Part shown: positions 11,217 to 24,047 of the stretch, in pieces | Layout: the number at the start of each line of letters is the position of its first letter | Numbering within the stretch: position 1 is the first letter of the stretch | Assembly: GCF_009017415.1 (NCBI RefSeq) | Contig: NC_092405.1 | Coordinates: 806,001 to 870,000, forward strand | From: Aspergillus flavus | Taxonomy: Eukaryota; Ascomycota; Eurotiomycetes; Eurotiales; Aspergillaceae | Direction of reading: 5' to 3' | DNA: 64,000 nt | Program-made: the position numbers and the translations under genes | The notes under the pieces: generated by a model | Database searches by the model: none | The model's input: only the letters and a program-made list of their open reading frames with translations | Told to the model about the DNA's origin: nothing

Positions 11217-12966
11217 ATGATTGCCGAGCTCCTGACGCCCACTGGCGCAGCGTATGTGCTGACCGCCGCCGTATTCGTCTACTATATCCTGCCGTACCTG
11301 CAGCTATGGCGCTTACGCGATATCCCGTCGCCCGGTTTCGCCGCCTTCTCTAACCTGTGGCTGATGCTGCAGTACCGGAAGGGCAACCGCTTCGTCACCG
11401 TCGACAACGCTCATAAGAAATATGGCAAACTCGTGCGCATTGCACCCAGACATGTCTCCATTGCCGACGACGAGGCTATTCAGGCGATCTACGGACACGG
11501 AAATGGTTTCCTTAAGGCGTATGTTTCGTCCTTTCTTTACTTCCCCTATACAATGAACTTCCCACTCTCTGCGGATAGAAACCCCGCCAAGAACAACTAC
11601 AACAACAGGATTCCCAAAAATAATACTAATAAGAATAATACAGTGACTTCTACGATGCCTTCGTCTCCATCCGCCGCGGTCTCTTCAACACTCGCGACCG
11701 TGCCGAACACACTCGTAAGCGCAAGACCGTCAGCCACACCTTCTCCATGAAATCCATCGGTCAATTCGAACAATACATCCACGGCAATGCTGAGCTCTTC
11801 GTGAAACAATGGAACCGTATCGCCGATACCCAAAGTAACCCCAAGACCGGCTATGCGACCATCGACGCCCTGAACTGGTTCAACTACCTCGCCTTCGATA
11901 TCATCGGTGACCTCGCCTTCGGCGCCCCCTTCGGCATGCTCGAGAAGGGCCAGGATATCGCTGAAATGCGCAAGAGCCCGAACGACAAGCCCAGCTATGT
12001 GCAGGCCGTTGAGGTCCTGAACCGCCGTGGTGAAGTTTCTGCTACCCTGGGTGCCTGTCCCAGTCTCATTCCCTGGGCAAAATATATCCCCGATCGCTTC
12101 TTCAGAGATGGACTCGAGGCTGTGGAGAATCTGGCTGGTATTGCAGTTGCGCGGGTGAATGAACGTCTTCGCCCCGAGGTTATGGCTAACAACACTCGTG
12201 TGGATTTGCTGGCTCGTCTTATGGAGGGCAAGGATTCGAACGGAAACAAGCTCGGCCGCGAGGAACTTACGGCGGAGGCGCTCACGCAGCTGATTGCCGG
12301 TTCTGACACCACGAGTAACACCTCTTGTGCCATTTTGTACTGGTGTCTGCGCACTCCTGGGGTTATTGAGAAGCTGCACAAGGTGCTCGATGAGTCTATT
12401 CCCAAGGACGTAGATGTGCCCGTTCATGCAATGGTTAAGGATATCCCCTAGTATGTTACACCTCCCCCTTCACCTCCCTCTTTTACTATCTAGCATGGCC
12501 AAATACTAACCAAAGAAAAAGTCTCCAATGGGTCATCTGGGAAACAATGCGTATCCACAGCACTTCCGCTATGGGTCTCCCTCGTGAAATCCCCGCCGGT
12601 AACCCACCCGTCACTATCTCGGGCCACACCTTCTACCCTGGCGACGTCGTCTCTGTACCCACCTACACCATCCACCGCTCCAAGGAAATCTGGGGTCCCG
12701 ATGCCGAGCAGTTCGTCCCCGAGCGCTGGGATCCCAAGCGTCTGACCGCCCGCCAGAAGGCCGCTTTCATCCCCTTCAGTACTGGACCCCGCGCTTGTGT
12801 CGGCCGGAACGTCGCGGAGATGGAGTTGCTCGTCATCGTTGGAACTGTCTTCCGGTTGTTTGACTTTGAAATCCAGCAGGATGGACCCATGGAGACGAGG
12901 GAGGGATTCCTCCGGAAGCCTTTGGGACTCATGGTTGGAATGAAGAGGAGAAGTGTTGCTGTTTAG
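11217..12966 (+). CDS. bphA: Cytochrome P450, CYP53 family, probable benzoate 4-hydroxylase
   Basis: Exons 11217-11518, 11644-12450 and 12522-12966 give 517 residues, the normal size for a microsomal P450. The N-terminus has one membrane anchor followed by LRDIPSPGFAAFSNLWL. Further landmarks: I-helix AGSDTTSNTSC with the oxygen-activating Thr, ExxR as ETMR just after the second splice, PERW, and the haem loop FSTGPRACVGRNVAE with the Cys ligand. The DFYDAFVSIRRGLFNTRDR block, FNYLAFDIIGDLAFG, and VPTYTIHRSKEIWGPDAE match what I know of CYP53 benzoate para-hydroxylases, which convert benzoate to 4-hydroxybenzoate for entry to the protocatechuate branch of the beta-ketoadipate pathway. No other aromatic catabolism gene is adjacent. 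Family assignment is strong, substrate is inferred. Confidence 0.85.
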
Positions 12967-13325
12967 GTTCTAGGAGGGTCGACAAAGAAAGTTTAGCGTG
13001 AGAATTTGGGTGGAACACGAAATTGGATGTAAATATGACTTTCCTATCTGGTTGTATGATTTGAAATTGTGCGATATTCAATGAATTTCTACTTTTGAAT
13101 TTCCTGAAGAGCGAGGTTCATATGTATATATGATAAATGACCCTCCGTGGCTCTTTTTCTGCTTTTTCTTTTCCCCGGAGCGCTGTGTATGGATCAGAAC
13201 CGTCTTCTGGTCATGATCCAATTCAATATAATTATGATATTTTATTAGCACCTTGGGCACTGCCGTGAAGCGGAGTGTATGCCTAAGCCGAACCGATCAC
13301 TTGAATGACCTGGGTAGTAGTGACT
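12967..13325. other. Short intergenic region 3' of the CYP53 gene
   Basis: 359 AT-rich bases after the P450 stop codon. No gene, repeat or RNA is visible. Confidence 0.4.
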
Positions 13326-13490
13326 CATATTCTTTCGAGAGAGGAACAATGAATCACATCTAGAGAAATATAATAAACTTTTTATACTTATTAATAGCCA
13401 AATGCCTGTCTTCTCAATAGACCCAAGAGACAAGGCTTGAGACTATAATTGAGGATTCTCGCTAGGGAAATACTCGAATCCCCGTCCTTG
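13326..13490 (+). pseudogene. Decayed partial copy of the 5' end of the methyltransferase gene at 2816
   Basis: This stretch aligns without gaps to 2772-2884, offset 10,554, then continues with small gaps to about 2940. In the best block (2842-2884 against 13396-13438) 32 of 43 bases match, and all 11 differences are C to T or G to A in this copy. Translation keeps fragments of the parent, such as TIIEDSR, followed immediately by TAG. The position of the parent ATG reads ATA here. So this is a dead, transition-mutated duplicate of the promoter-proximal region, not a gene. The transition bias resembles repeat-induced point mutation, although not all changes fall in the classical CpA context. 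Only roughly the first 40 codons are recognisable. Confidence 0.7.
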
Positions 13491-13539
13491 ACGAATTGGG
13501 CTGATTAGAGCCCATGATCCAGCTTGAAAATCTAATACG

Positions 13540-13752
13540 GTGACCTTTTCGGAGGCAGTTGATGCCACTTACAAAGACTCCAGGCGAATGATGAAGGACG
13601 GTGTTGCTGTCCATCAGATGAGGATATTGGGATTCACGAATGCGACTCACATCCCTGAGGAAAAGGCGCTTGAGTGGGGAACTGGAGTCCTTCAAGGGTT
13701 GCACGCTATAAGTGTCGAGGAGCTTTTGGAGAAGGCTAAAGCTTGCTGGTAG
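13540..13752 (+). pseudogene. Possible C-terminal remnant of a LaeA-like methyltransferase
   Basis: A short open frame whose readable part includes RILGFTNATHIP, then LEWGTGVLQGLHAISVEELL and a basic end. The pattern of a Gly-Phe strand followed by a GL-x-S-x-x-LL helix resembles the C-terminal end of fungal LaeA-type methyltransferases. It directly follows the decayed copy of the large methyltransferase gene, so both could be remains of one duplicated gene, but this part does not obviously match the large gene's own C-terminus. No start, promoter or upstream domain is seen. It could also be chance. Confidence 0.3.
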
Positions 13753-13952
13753 CTGGAGCATCTATTCGTTATATGGTTATTGGGAATTTCTTCTATGTAT
13801 GAGGCGCATTTTTGGTAGAGTGAAAAGAAAGCATGTATTATTGAACTAAATTCATGGGTATCTGAAGTGGAGTTCCCCTACCCCATTGGAGGCACTGGCC
13901 GTTCCCCTTTACACCAGGAGTCCAGAGAGATCAGAGAGATCACAAGATCTCC

Positions 13953-15199
13953 TCAGGACTCGTCGGAGTTTGGCATGATGATATCATTGAGGAATGTAAC
14001 AAACGGTAGCAGAATCCTAAGGATACTAATTATCCTGTCCTGCCCATCTTCAGCGGTGAAAATTGCATCGTTCACCGGTTTCACCACGTGGTAATTTCGT
14101 AACTTCAACAGCTCGATATCACGATGGTGTATAGCATAGCCCTAAGCATGTTAGAAGTGACATTGGTCAATTTTTGGGGAATGGATATCTCACCTTTGGC
14201 TTTGTCTTTAAAGCACCCTCCTTGTTGGCCTCCGCAAACGCCTCCAACGCGCCTTCCACTCCGGCCTTCCCTCCCGGCAAAAACATGTTCCTAAAATCCT
14301 CGGAACTCAAGATTTGACGCCACGCTTCAGGTCTCTCATTAATGCTGTCTCGCAGTAGCTGAATGGTCGGTGGCTCAGGAGCCCAAAGCCCGCCGCCGAC
14401 GTACGATGAACCCGGGTCCAGGTGGATATAGTAGCATGCATATGGTCTCCTTCTACCCGTACGGGAGAAGGCCGCAGAAAAGTGGGACTTAAGGGTAGCA
14501 AAGGTGAGACACTACCTGACAATCTGTGTGACGATGTAATGGAATTACTAACCTTGTAGAGTCTCTTATCCTTGCTAAAGCGAACATCTCGGTATATGCG
14601 AAATATGACGTCCTTGGGTGGTAGTTCAGGGATAGTAGAGTCGAAAGCAATGACCTTGGGTGTAAGGGTCTCTATAAACGTCTCCCAGTCTTTCCAGGCA
14701 CGCCTGAACTCCTTTTGATGGCCTAATGCTGTTAGTAAGGTCTTTGAGTTTGCTTCTTTTTGTACTTACGCTTGAACCAAGACCGTCTGTTATTGGCTCT
14801 GAGGTCCATCAGATAGAGTAAAGTGTTCTTATGTATCTTGTAATCTGAGTATTCGACTCCGTTGATGGGGCGTAGTGTCTCGTGAGGGATAATAGTGACT
14901 ACTCTGCCGGTGTGTTCGTCTTGAACTATATATCGCTTTTGGTATTCGGCATCTTTGTCGAAGGCACGGAACCCATCTTCGTCGATCTCGTTCTCAACAT
15001 CTTCATCATCCGAACTATAGTCGTCGTCGGTATCATGAGAAGGTCCATCCTCGTCTGTCTCATCCAGGGTATCTGCAACATTATCTTCATTTTTGACCGG
15101 AGCTGCAACACCATTGTTTCCAGTCAAATTGGCAATTCGCCGTGACCGGCGAGCGTGTTGAGGGGACGACGATGCCATACGCTTGTAACCAGGCATCAT
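13953..15199 (-). CDS. DUF2461 (TIGR02453) family protein
   Basis: Four exons on the minus strand: 15199-14770, 14722-14553, 14487-14194 and 14141-13953, together 360 residues. The first 110 residues are charged, with an acidic run (TDEDGPSHDTDDDYSSDDEDVEN in shorter terms: many Asp and Glu at residues 45-80) and a basic start, suggesting a nuclear protein, but this is only composition. The conserved DUF2461 domain begins at HKNTLLYLMDLRANNRRSWF and continues with PPKDVIFRIYRDVRFSKDKR, SHFSAAFSRTGR, and YYIHLDPGSSYVGGGLWAP, all hallmarks of the family. The biochemical function of the family is not known to me. Alternative initiator Met codons at 15196 and 15178 would shorten it by one or seven residues. 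Confidence 0.9.
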
Positions 15200-15851
15200 A
15201 ATCTATCAGACTCCAAGATTGTTCTTGAATCCAGTACCGGGCAGCGTTTGAGAGCAATGGAACATTCAGTTGATATAATTGTGTGCGAGCCATCTTGTCT
15301 CGCCATTTCAAAAAGCCGACCAATACCAGAGCTGAATCGGCGTGCATCTTTGATACACTTTTGTTAGGGTTGTTTCCCAACTCGCGTTCTAGATAAAATA
15401 GGAAGGTAGAGTGGATCTACATTATCTAGTGGCGGGAAAAACTTCCGATGATTTTCCGTCTCAAAGGTTCGTGCGCAACATCGACGAGTAAAGCTTTTAG
15501 ATTCTTCTTATGTTGCCTGATGCTGCCTGTTATTTCACAGAGTCAAAAGCTAGATCTGGAATTGGTGGTGTATATCTTCACTTCGTGGTGTATGCGTATC
15601 CCACTTTAGTTCAAATAGGGTCTTGAGACATACGGCGCTTGCGATAGATCGGAAGTTAATGTTCCATTGAAGATTGGGATTGAGTCGACAATAATATCAA
15701 TAGGCTATGGGGCACAAGGCAACGGGCAACATATTCCATTATCATGGATCTGAAAGCTGAGGCTGAGATTCCCAGGTACCGCCGAAGAGTTAGCAAAAAA
15801 GGATTCAACCCATACACCAGGGTCTCATTTCACCGGGCCCAAACTATCCAA
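15200..15851. other. Intergenic region between the DUF2461 gene and the MRP-type ABC gene
   Basis: 652 bases containing the promoter of the minus-strand DUF2461 gene and the 3' end of the minus-strand transporter gene. Nothing else is supported. Confidence 0.45.
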
Positions 15852-18800
15852 TTAACCATTGACAGGATCGCCAACACACCCAGCATCAAGGACGATAACT
15901 TCATCCGCAAAATCCATAGTCTCACGACGGTGGGTAACAACAAGAGTAGTCCATCCACAGCCAGCGAATTCCTCCTTTATCAAATTCTGCATAAGCAAAG
16001 AAGTCTCCATGTCGACGTTACTGTTGGCTTCATCGAGCACCACGATCCCACCGTGAGTCTGTGTGCCGTACCGAGTCTCGACTAGAGTCTTCTGAACAAG
16101 AGCTCGGGCGAAACTGAATAGCTGTTGCTGGCCTGAACTCAGGGAAAGATCACTCTCGACTATGTCAAGGCCGCCTTTTTCCTGGATGTTCTCCCATAGA
16201 CCCACTGCTGTGAGGGCGGATATCATGATATCGTCGGGTTGGCGGCTCGTTGCACCATCGATATCACTGTTTGGGGTAAGATTGAAGCGCACTGAACCGG
16301 GGAGCAGAGGCATATTCTGCGGTATAACTATCACGCGGTCATGGATTTGGTCGGGGGAGATGGTGGAGATGTCTATTTCGTCGATGCAGATTGAGCCGGA
16401 ACGGAGGTCTAGAAGTCCTAGAAGACATAGGAGTAGAGAGGATTTGCCACTAACAGGGCACGAAAGAGAAGAGGTTAGACAGTGGTTCAAGTGTGCTGGT
16501 TAAGCGCCAAGGGCCTCATACCTGCCTGTCCGGCCACAGATGGCGACTGTCTTGCCGTGCTCAATACGTAGTGACACATTTGAAAGGACCAATGGCTTTT
16601 CCGGACTGTGTTGACTGATTAGAATGGGACCCCACTAGGGGTACACGTTGCCGGGGTCTTACCCGTACGATGCTGACACCTGTTTGAAGTCGAGGGATCT
16701 TTGGAAAGACCACTGGTTGGAGTGTTTGTTATGGATTGGCTGGGGTGTGTTGTTTTCGAGATCTCTCAGGCGAGAGATTGCCCCGAGCGAGGTCTCCATC
16801 CTTGTCCAGGAGTCGATAAGACTTGCCAGATCCTGGTTGAAGTTCAACAGGTTGATCATGGCAACTCCGAGGGCACCAGGGCTTGTAATATCGCTCAGAG
16901 TGACTGCAAAAGTGAGCAGTAAAACTGCTAGAGCGCCCACAAATATATCAAGGACTAGATTCAGCCATCGCTGAATACAGTAAAGTAGATAGTACGGACG
17001 TTGAGACTCGGCCAGCAATGCGATATTCGATTCCTCGAAGGTTGATACCCAGCCAAACGCTCGGATGGTTGTCAGTCCGTTTAGGGTTTCAAGAAAATGC
17101 GTATAGAGCGGCGACTTTGCCTCCAAATCCAGAAACCGGAGCTGACGGGAGGTTCGCAAATAGAACTTCTGCAGGCAGTAGAGAATTACTAGTGCCACTG
17201 GCACCATGATTGCCAAATATTTTGCTCCAATGATGACCATAACAGCACCTCCGATACAGTTCAAGACACCTAGATTTAATTCTTGAGTTGAGAATGATTT
17301 CATACGCGCATTAAGAATATCGCCACCTACCGATAAGTGTGAGAAAGACTGCCGGTGGTAGTGCCATATCGATCAGAGTCATATCCTGACTGAATCTAGG
17401 TGCTTCGTGAGCTGAATGGACTATACCCCTGCCAATAAAGCCTACCTGTTTAACGTGACTCCTATATCGGTCACTAATGACAACGACAAAGGTGCTCTGG
17501 AAGGATCAGCGGCATACCCAGCCCAATTAGGACGAATACTTACTTCATGACTATGTCTAGCAAACGCCTGTGTAGCCTTTGGGACGAGCTCGGTACAATC
17601 TGGACAAACATATGACTGGATTTGCGAATTAGCATCGGGTGGCAGTATTAGTTGGCACCAAGCTCACCGAACTGTAAGAATCACCAGGATGAGACTTGAA
17701 ACCCCAAACATGATGTATATCCCAAAATAGAAACCATTATTTCCAGACCGTGTGTGAGAATCTTGAACCCACCATTCTAGCCATACCGCTGTTCAAAGGT
17801 GGTGGATTAGTATAGTCTCATTATTGATTGTAAATGAGGCTCCTACTTGGAAATTTGTCGCAAAAGACGCTCACAGCGCCTAGTATGAGAAGAAAAATGC
17901 TGTCTCGCCATCCAACAGCCCGGAGGTAATACGCATAAACTGCGGTGTCTCCAGATTGTCGTGTAGCATCGACTTCTTTGTTTCGCCGAATAATATGATC
18001 CATTGGAGGACGGATGGGTTTCTTCACTGGCTCCAGGTCTGAGGATGGCTCCGCTGTGCATGGTTGTTCTGCATGGTCCAACAACTGGGCTATATACCTA
18101 TTGGAACCTTTCTGGAGTTCATCAAATGTATCGCAATGTACCGGAATGCCGTCTTCGATAACAATCACACTGTCTGCAGCCTGTATATGACGTACTATTC
18201 ACCATCACAGTCAACCTACGTACCATTGATGGTAAGGCAAAACGAGCAGCTTACCACTGTGTGATACAATAATCACCGTAATACCAAGAATATCCTTCAA
18301 CCCCCCTGGGCTGAATACCTTGTCAAAGATACGGTTGGCCGTAGTAGAGTCTAATCCACTAAAGACATTATCGAAAACCATGAGCCTTTTTGCACTATAT
18401 AAAGCCCGCGCAAGCGTCTTATTCCAGTGTCAGAAAATGTCTCCTTTTGAATAGTATCATTAAAACGTACTATACGTTGCTTTTGGCCGCCACTCAAGGT
18501 CACACCGTTAGAGCCAACAATGGTTTGATCGCCTTCAGGAAGCTGAGAGAAATCTGTCTTCAAGGCACATGCTTCGATAACTGAGTCGTAGAGTTTCTCA
18601 TTGAACGAATAGCTCGAGTCGCCGATGATGTTTTGTCGGATTGTTATGTTGCGTAACCACGGGACTTGATCACAGTATGCCACGTCTTTGAAATACCTCC
18701 GGACCAGCCCTTGGCTACATGGTATCTCTCCGAGCATGCCCTTCAGCAACGTAGACTTTCCACATCCTACCTTACCTGTTATAACCGTCAGACTGGATTG

Positions 18801-21077
18801 CTTGATCTGCAGATTAATACAAGACAATATAGCTCTGCCGTTTTCCTTTGCCCCAAAAGACGCATTTTGGAGATCGACCAGTATCCCGTGATGGTCCTTT
18901 TCTGTGTCTTTCCCAGTGGCAGATAAAGCTACACGGGACGTGTCCGAGGGGCTTTCAATGGAAGACTGGTCTGAGACGGCTGCAATTTCTATGGGACCTA
19001 GACTGGATGCATCGTTGCAGTCAAGGCCTTGGGTTAGCAAGAACTCCTGGATCCGTTCAAAGCAGCCCAAGCCTGAAGCAAAAGTAGGAATCGCGTGGAA
19101 GAGGTTAGAGGCCGGCTCAGTAAGCAAGGATATCAGCGATAGCGAGCCAAATGCTGCACCCACATCTAATTTTTGCCCAATACCGGTTCCTTGGACAACG
19201 GCGTAAAGCCCAAAAGTGAGTATTGGTGACAGCACTGGAGTTGCGTGGGCTAGTGGCAGTTGGAATACCAGTTAGCCTTTCCAGGGATGACCTGGTAGTA
19301 AGTCTCACTCACACAGGAAACTGGTCCAAGCGGTCATTACACGGAATTTCTTTGATAGATCAAGCTCAATGGCTCGGAGACGCTGTATACGTGTAGATAC
19401 TGCGTCTGTCAAGCCCAGCATCTTCACCTCCTTCATCAGGCTGAGGAATGAGGAGGTATGGGTGATTCTCTTCTGAACCGCCTGGTTCCACTCGCGACGT
19501 CCACGTCCCATGAAGCGGGCGAGATATAGACTTGCAAGGAAGAATACTAGAACCTTAGTCAGAACCAACACCAAAAGCATGGGTAAGGCAAGAAAACCTA
19601 AAGCTGTTAAGGCTGGGGCAATGCAGGCTACTCCGACATGTCGCTCAAGCAGCCACAAGCCAAGCGCTATCTCTATTGGGCAGGCCCATATATCATGAAC
19701 GGAATCAAAGGCTGATGCTATCCCGTCGATGTCTGTGCTCATCAGTGTCACTGAGGCTGAGTTATCAGAATTGTTACCACAGTCCAGAGCCAACGTCTTG
19801 CGGAATATGATCACTACCAAGGATCCACGGATCATGGTAATAGCTCTATATGTATGGTGTCTATACGATCCGTTGCAGAACTATCATGTGTCATTAGTAC
19901 TCAGACGCTTTTATATTGATGGGTATCACATTCTCACCGCAAGGCCAAGGTATATCAAAGCTGCACTTCCTATGAGCCCGTAGCCAATGCCCTTGTGCAC
20001 ATTGCTAGGGTTAGCCTGCAACTCAGCCACATAATTTACCGCCCTATTCAAGAGAAATGGCTGGGCAAACTTGAAGCCAATTAAGCATAATCTAGGGAGA
20101 ATAGCAGATATCAAGGGCCATCTTATAGCTTTGCAAGTTGCACAGAGTAGCGCAAGGCGCCTTGTTTTTCTGCCTATTTGACAAGTTAGAATATTGTCCT
20201 ACAGAGTCTCATAGCAGAAAGGGCTGACTTTACATTTGCTCCAGGCTTGTTCCATCTGAGGCCCTAATCTCTCACCTGAGAATTCTGGACTCATGGTGAA
20301 CAGATCATCCAGTTTCATCTTGACTCGGAACCCACGAACAAGGAGGGGATTCAACCACCAAAACGAAACCCTGTTAAAGACCCCACTTGTGGCTTCGGGA
20401 GCCAGGTCTTTGAAGCTCGGCACTAAAATGGAGTTTTTCCCTTGCGCTTCAAGAAACAAAACTATCGCTTTCACGGCAATCATAACAGAGAACAAGGTAG
20501 GCAATGGGCCTTGCCTCTGCAAAAGCCATAAGGTTCTGCACTGAACTGCATCAAACATGGTGGAAAAGAAGAGGTAGACATTGATGACGGTCGACGTTCT
20601 AGGAGTTCCTATGTGTTCAGCATCTGAGAGCAAGCACAAGGCAAGTGAATCGGCCAATGCGAGGACTGATGCAGCCAGCGAAACTGAGGACGTGCGTTGG
20701 CTCCAAAGAACCACAAGAGCTAATTGGACTGCTCCCAGCACCACATTCATAATCTAAGATACATTAGTAACACTACAGGTCTCTCTTCTCGACCGGAGAT
20801 GCCGTACCAACTTCAGCGCCCATATTGTGTTCCTTCTGGCTTTTCTGGTCCTATGTCGCAATAGATACCAAATTCGAAAAGCAAATATGAGGAGAAAGAT
20901 TGCTGATGGTGCGATGGACAGGAAGCTTTGTTCGAAACGCAGGGTCAGGTCAAAGGCATCGCCACACTGCTTGCTCACAGGACCAAAGTCGCCATCATCC
21001 ACCGATCCGTCAATACATGAGCCATTGCCGTTATAGGAGTTCAAAGAGTACTTCGCAAACAGTGGAATCGACGTCAT
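15852..21077 (-). CDS. ABC multidrug transporter, ABCC/MRP type
   Basis: Fourteen exons close into one frame of 1493 residues: 21077-20808, 20753-20234, 20173-19938, 19880-19313, 19249-18471, 18417-18255, 18194-17847, 17788-17668, 17615-17544, 17496-17446, 17395-17331, 17269-16663, 16605-16522, 16449-15852. Order is TMD0-TMD1-NBD1-TMD2-NBD2, as in MRP exporters of glutathione or other conjugates. NBD1 has Walker A GKVGCGKST, signature LSGGQKQRI, Walker B LMVFDNVFSGLD; NBD2 has GRTGSGKSS rebuilt across a splice, signature LSSGQQQLF, Walker B IVVLDEANSNVD. NBD1 has Asn in place of the catalytic Glu and NBD2 has a Ser in LSSGQ, so the ATP sites are asymmetric, as is common in the family. Several exons are very short (51-72 bases). 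Likely plasma or vacuolar membrane; substrate unknown. Confidence 0.9.
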
Positions 21078-21654
21078 CGTTTTTTTGTCGCATTTGTTGA
21101 TGGAAAGACAGAGTCAGTCAGTTAAAATTCCAAACGGAGGCCCCTGAGTCACCACGAGTACGTTTGAATATAAGTGAGTTTGTCGGACTTCCACCGGTAT
21201 CATCCGTGCACTCTGACAGACGACTACTAGTCATTTTAGCTTGCTGCTTGAATGGAATGATTGGTGGGTCATTGAATGTCTTATCTTCAATTGGCTTATA
21301 TTTGTAACTTAGTAGTCAAGGCAAGGATGTATAGATGAGCTTATCTCAGTGAAACAAAAAGCCCTGTCACTATCGGCCCGATGTAACTTGGGGGCGGAAA
21401 ATATAGCACGTGCTTCCTAACATGGTATTCGTGTCAAGCCCATTAGGCTATCATGTATATCTGTGGTTTACAGCTGTTGTTATACGTACATAGCGGAACT
21501 ACTACGATCATGTAGGCCTATCAAGAATGGACACATCACTCATTATTTAAAACACTCATACTACATGATCCTCAACCGGATGGCCTAGGAATAGCAGGAA
21601 TGACAAATACATTACATTACTCCAGGCCCTCCACCAAATACATCATGGACGTGA
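21078..21654. other. Intergenic region between the ABCC and OPT genes
   Basis: 577 bases with the promoter of the MRP-type gene and the 3' end of the OPT gene. No gene or clear site. Confidence 0.45.
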
Positions 21655-24047
21655 TCACCATGTCGTTGGGCCAAATTTCTCTCCAGTAATTTCTACGGCT
21701 GTGCCGGCAGCATCCATAGTATCTTTTGCAATACGAGTACCCCACCATGACGGGAAAGTGGTATCAGTCAACTGCAGGCAAAGGAAGATGACGATCGTGG
21801 ATAGGGTGAGACCGACGTCGAGTCCTGCAGACAGGACATAGTTGTACTGCATCCACCAGCCGCGCCAGCGGCTGCGAATCCACTTGTTGAAGATGAAGCC
21901 CACAATGCCCCAGCTGAGGTAGTTGAGCGGCGTAGCAGGGGGAATCAATCCGGCACCGGTGAAGATCAGGGGCGCGCTTAGGTAGCGGATCTTGCTCCGG
22001 GGCCATATACGGGCGCCCAGATAGATGAGTACAGGCAAGATAGCGCCAGCGAGCCAGAACCACATTAAGCCGGAGTAGAGCTGACCGGGTGAGAACATGC
22101 GAGCGGGCCCAATGACTCCCCAGATGACGGAGGCGTTGAAGAAAACGCGGCCATTCGGACAGCTGTAGTGGTTCGGTTGATCCTTGTCACAGATACCATC
22201 GATCGATCCTAATGCCCAGTTCATGACTGCAATTTGGACGATCGACGTCCACAGGGTAGCGACCATTTGGGCGGCAAATGTAACCCGGGGAGGAATTTTC
22301 ATATAGTGACCTGGAAAACAATTAGTGCTGAAACCGGGTACAACTAAGGCTGACACTGACCGAGTTTCATGTCCTGGCAGAAGTATAAGCCCTGGGACAT
22401 GGATATATAACCAAATGTTTTGAAAAGCATCATGGCCATTGGCCTTCCAGGCTGCATGTAGCCGATCACAAACTCTGTCAAAACGTTAAGCCCCAGTTGA
22501 ATGTTTGTGGCTGCCTGCACAATCCCGACCGGCAAAGTCCACACGATGGCCATGATCAAGGAGACGAAGAAAGCCCACCAACTCAGATGAGTAGGATATC
22601 CGAGTGACACACCCAGACCTATACCAAGCATGGTCAAAAAGAGTGCACCATACCACCACAGCGGTACGGGCTTGAAGCGAGCCATCAGACGGGCGTGGAC
22701 ATCATCCTCAGTCTTGCGGAAAGTCTTGACACGAGCCAAGACCTCCTTGCCATGAAACAATATCGCGTGCAGAAGGACGGCAATAACGCCAGCAAAGCTC
22801 AGGCCGTAGCACAAAGCAAATGTAGTGGACAGAAAGAGTGGCGAGTACTCTTTGTATTTGGCATCATCGAAGGTAAACTCTGGTGTCAGGATTCTAGACA
22901 CATCGTATACCGATCCGGTGTTATCATAGCTGCTGGAATCACTAATGGGCAAATGCTTGAACCAGTAGGCATTATTGTAGTGTAGACCGATAGTGCAGAT
23001 CCAATAGAACACTACCATACCAATAAGGGTGTTCGCATGGGCATGCCACGGCGAGATCAGTGGACTGAAGTTGAAACCGGAGATCTGAGTCCAGTCAAAG
23101 GTGATAGGGAGTAAAGACAAGCCCGTCCAGCCGCCGAAGAGCTGGTTGACGACAGGGCTCTGAGGCTTGATCCATGTCACCCAGGCGAAGACGCTGAGGA
23201 AGGGAGCAATATAACCAGGGAACCAGTACCAGACGAAAGATCCGACCAAACAGTACAAAAACATGCGATATCTGCCGATTGTCCAACCAGCAACCTTTCG
23301 TGGATCGGGGAGACTGCGATCGTGCAGTGCACTAAATATAGATGTATTTATGAGCGTCGAGGGCCAAATCATAGCTGCTGGGGCGACGAGAAACCGGTGA
23401 AAGAAGCCCGCAAAGCCAAAGCCCAACATCTGAGTACATATACACAAGAGAAGCTCAAAGCCCCAACCGAACCGTTGTTTGTAGAAGGCTCGCTGGGCGA
23501 CTAGGATATCGGTGGCATAGGCAGTACCACCCCCAAAAGAAGCATTGGCCATGAGGACTGCAATGGCGTGTTCCTTTTTGCTGAAAGGGCCGGGGTTCAG
23601 ATTGAACTTGAGACCAAACACATTGAAAGTTTTGTTCGGCAGCAACATGGCCCAACCTACACCGATTGGGTAGGCCACAACCTGAACAACATACGAAGGA
23701 ATAACAATGTACGGCTGCCGCAGAGAGAATAGCATGTTCATCCCCGATGCAACAGTGGATAGGACTAGGCCAATGACCCAGGCGCGGATGGTATTGGTAT
23801 GACCGCCCTCGTCGTAGTTTGGGACGGCTGCACGCACTTCTGGATATGGAGAATTGTCAATGAGCTCTTCAGCAACTTCTCCAGTTTTGTCGTCAATAAC
23901 GTCAGTGACATCTTCGGGCAGGTTTGGGTCCCATTCATGCTCCTTCTTGAGTTGTTTCAGATGGGAGATGGCCGCATCTGGTGCTGCTTCGTCGATGGCC
24001 GCTCCGGTGGTCACGGCCACAGTGGGTTCGGTCTCTTTCTCCTTCAT
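21655..24047 (-). CDS. Oligopeptide transporter, OPT family
   Basis: Proton-coupled uptake of small peptides or peptide-like metal ligands at the plasma membrane. Two exons, 24047-22361 and 22310-21655, give 780 residues, the usual OPT length. After a hydrophilic, acidic N-terminus (residues 1-85) come about 14-16 hydrophobic segments. The family motif NPGPFSKKEHAIAVLMAN is at about residue 155, and the ends FNKWIRSRWRGWW and QYNYVLSAGLDVG are typical. The frame is open upstream to 24212 with another ATG, but the extra 55 residues are a poor match to OPT starts and contain a hydrophobic stretch, so I chose the ATG at 24047 before KEKETEP. The gene is next to the MRP-type transporter and a regulator in the same orientation; that is proximity only. 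Confidence 0.9.

Noticed and set aside
18418..18470. Apparent frameshift and stop after the NBD1 signature of the MRP-type transporter
   Set aside because: A 53-base intron (GTACG...AATAAG with a CTGAC branch-like site) restores QRITLARALYSAKRL and the Walker B segment, so the gene is not broken.
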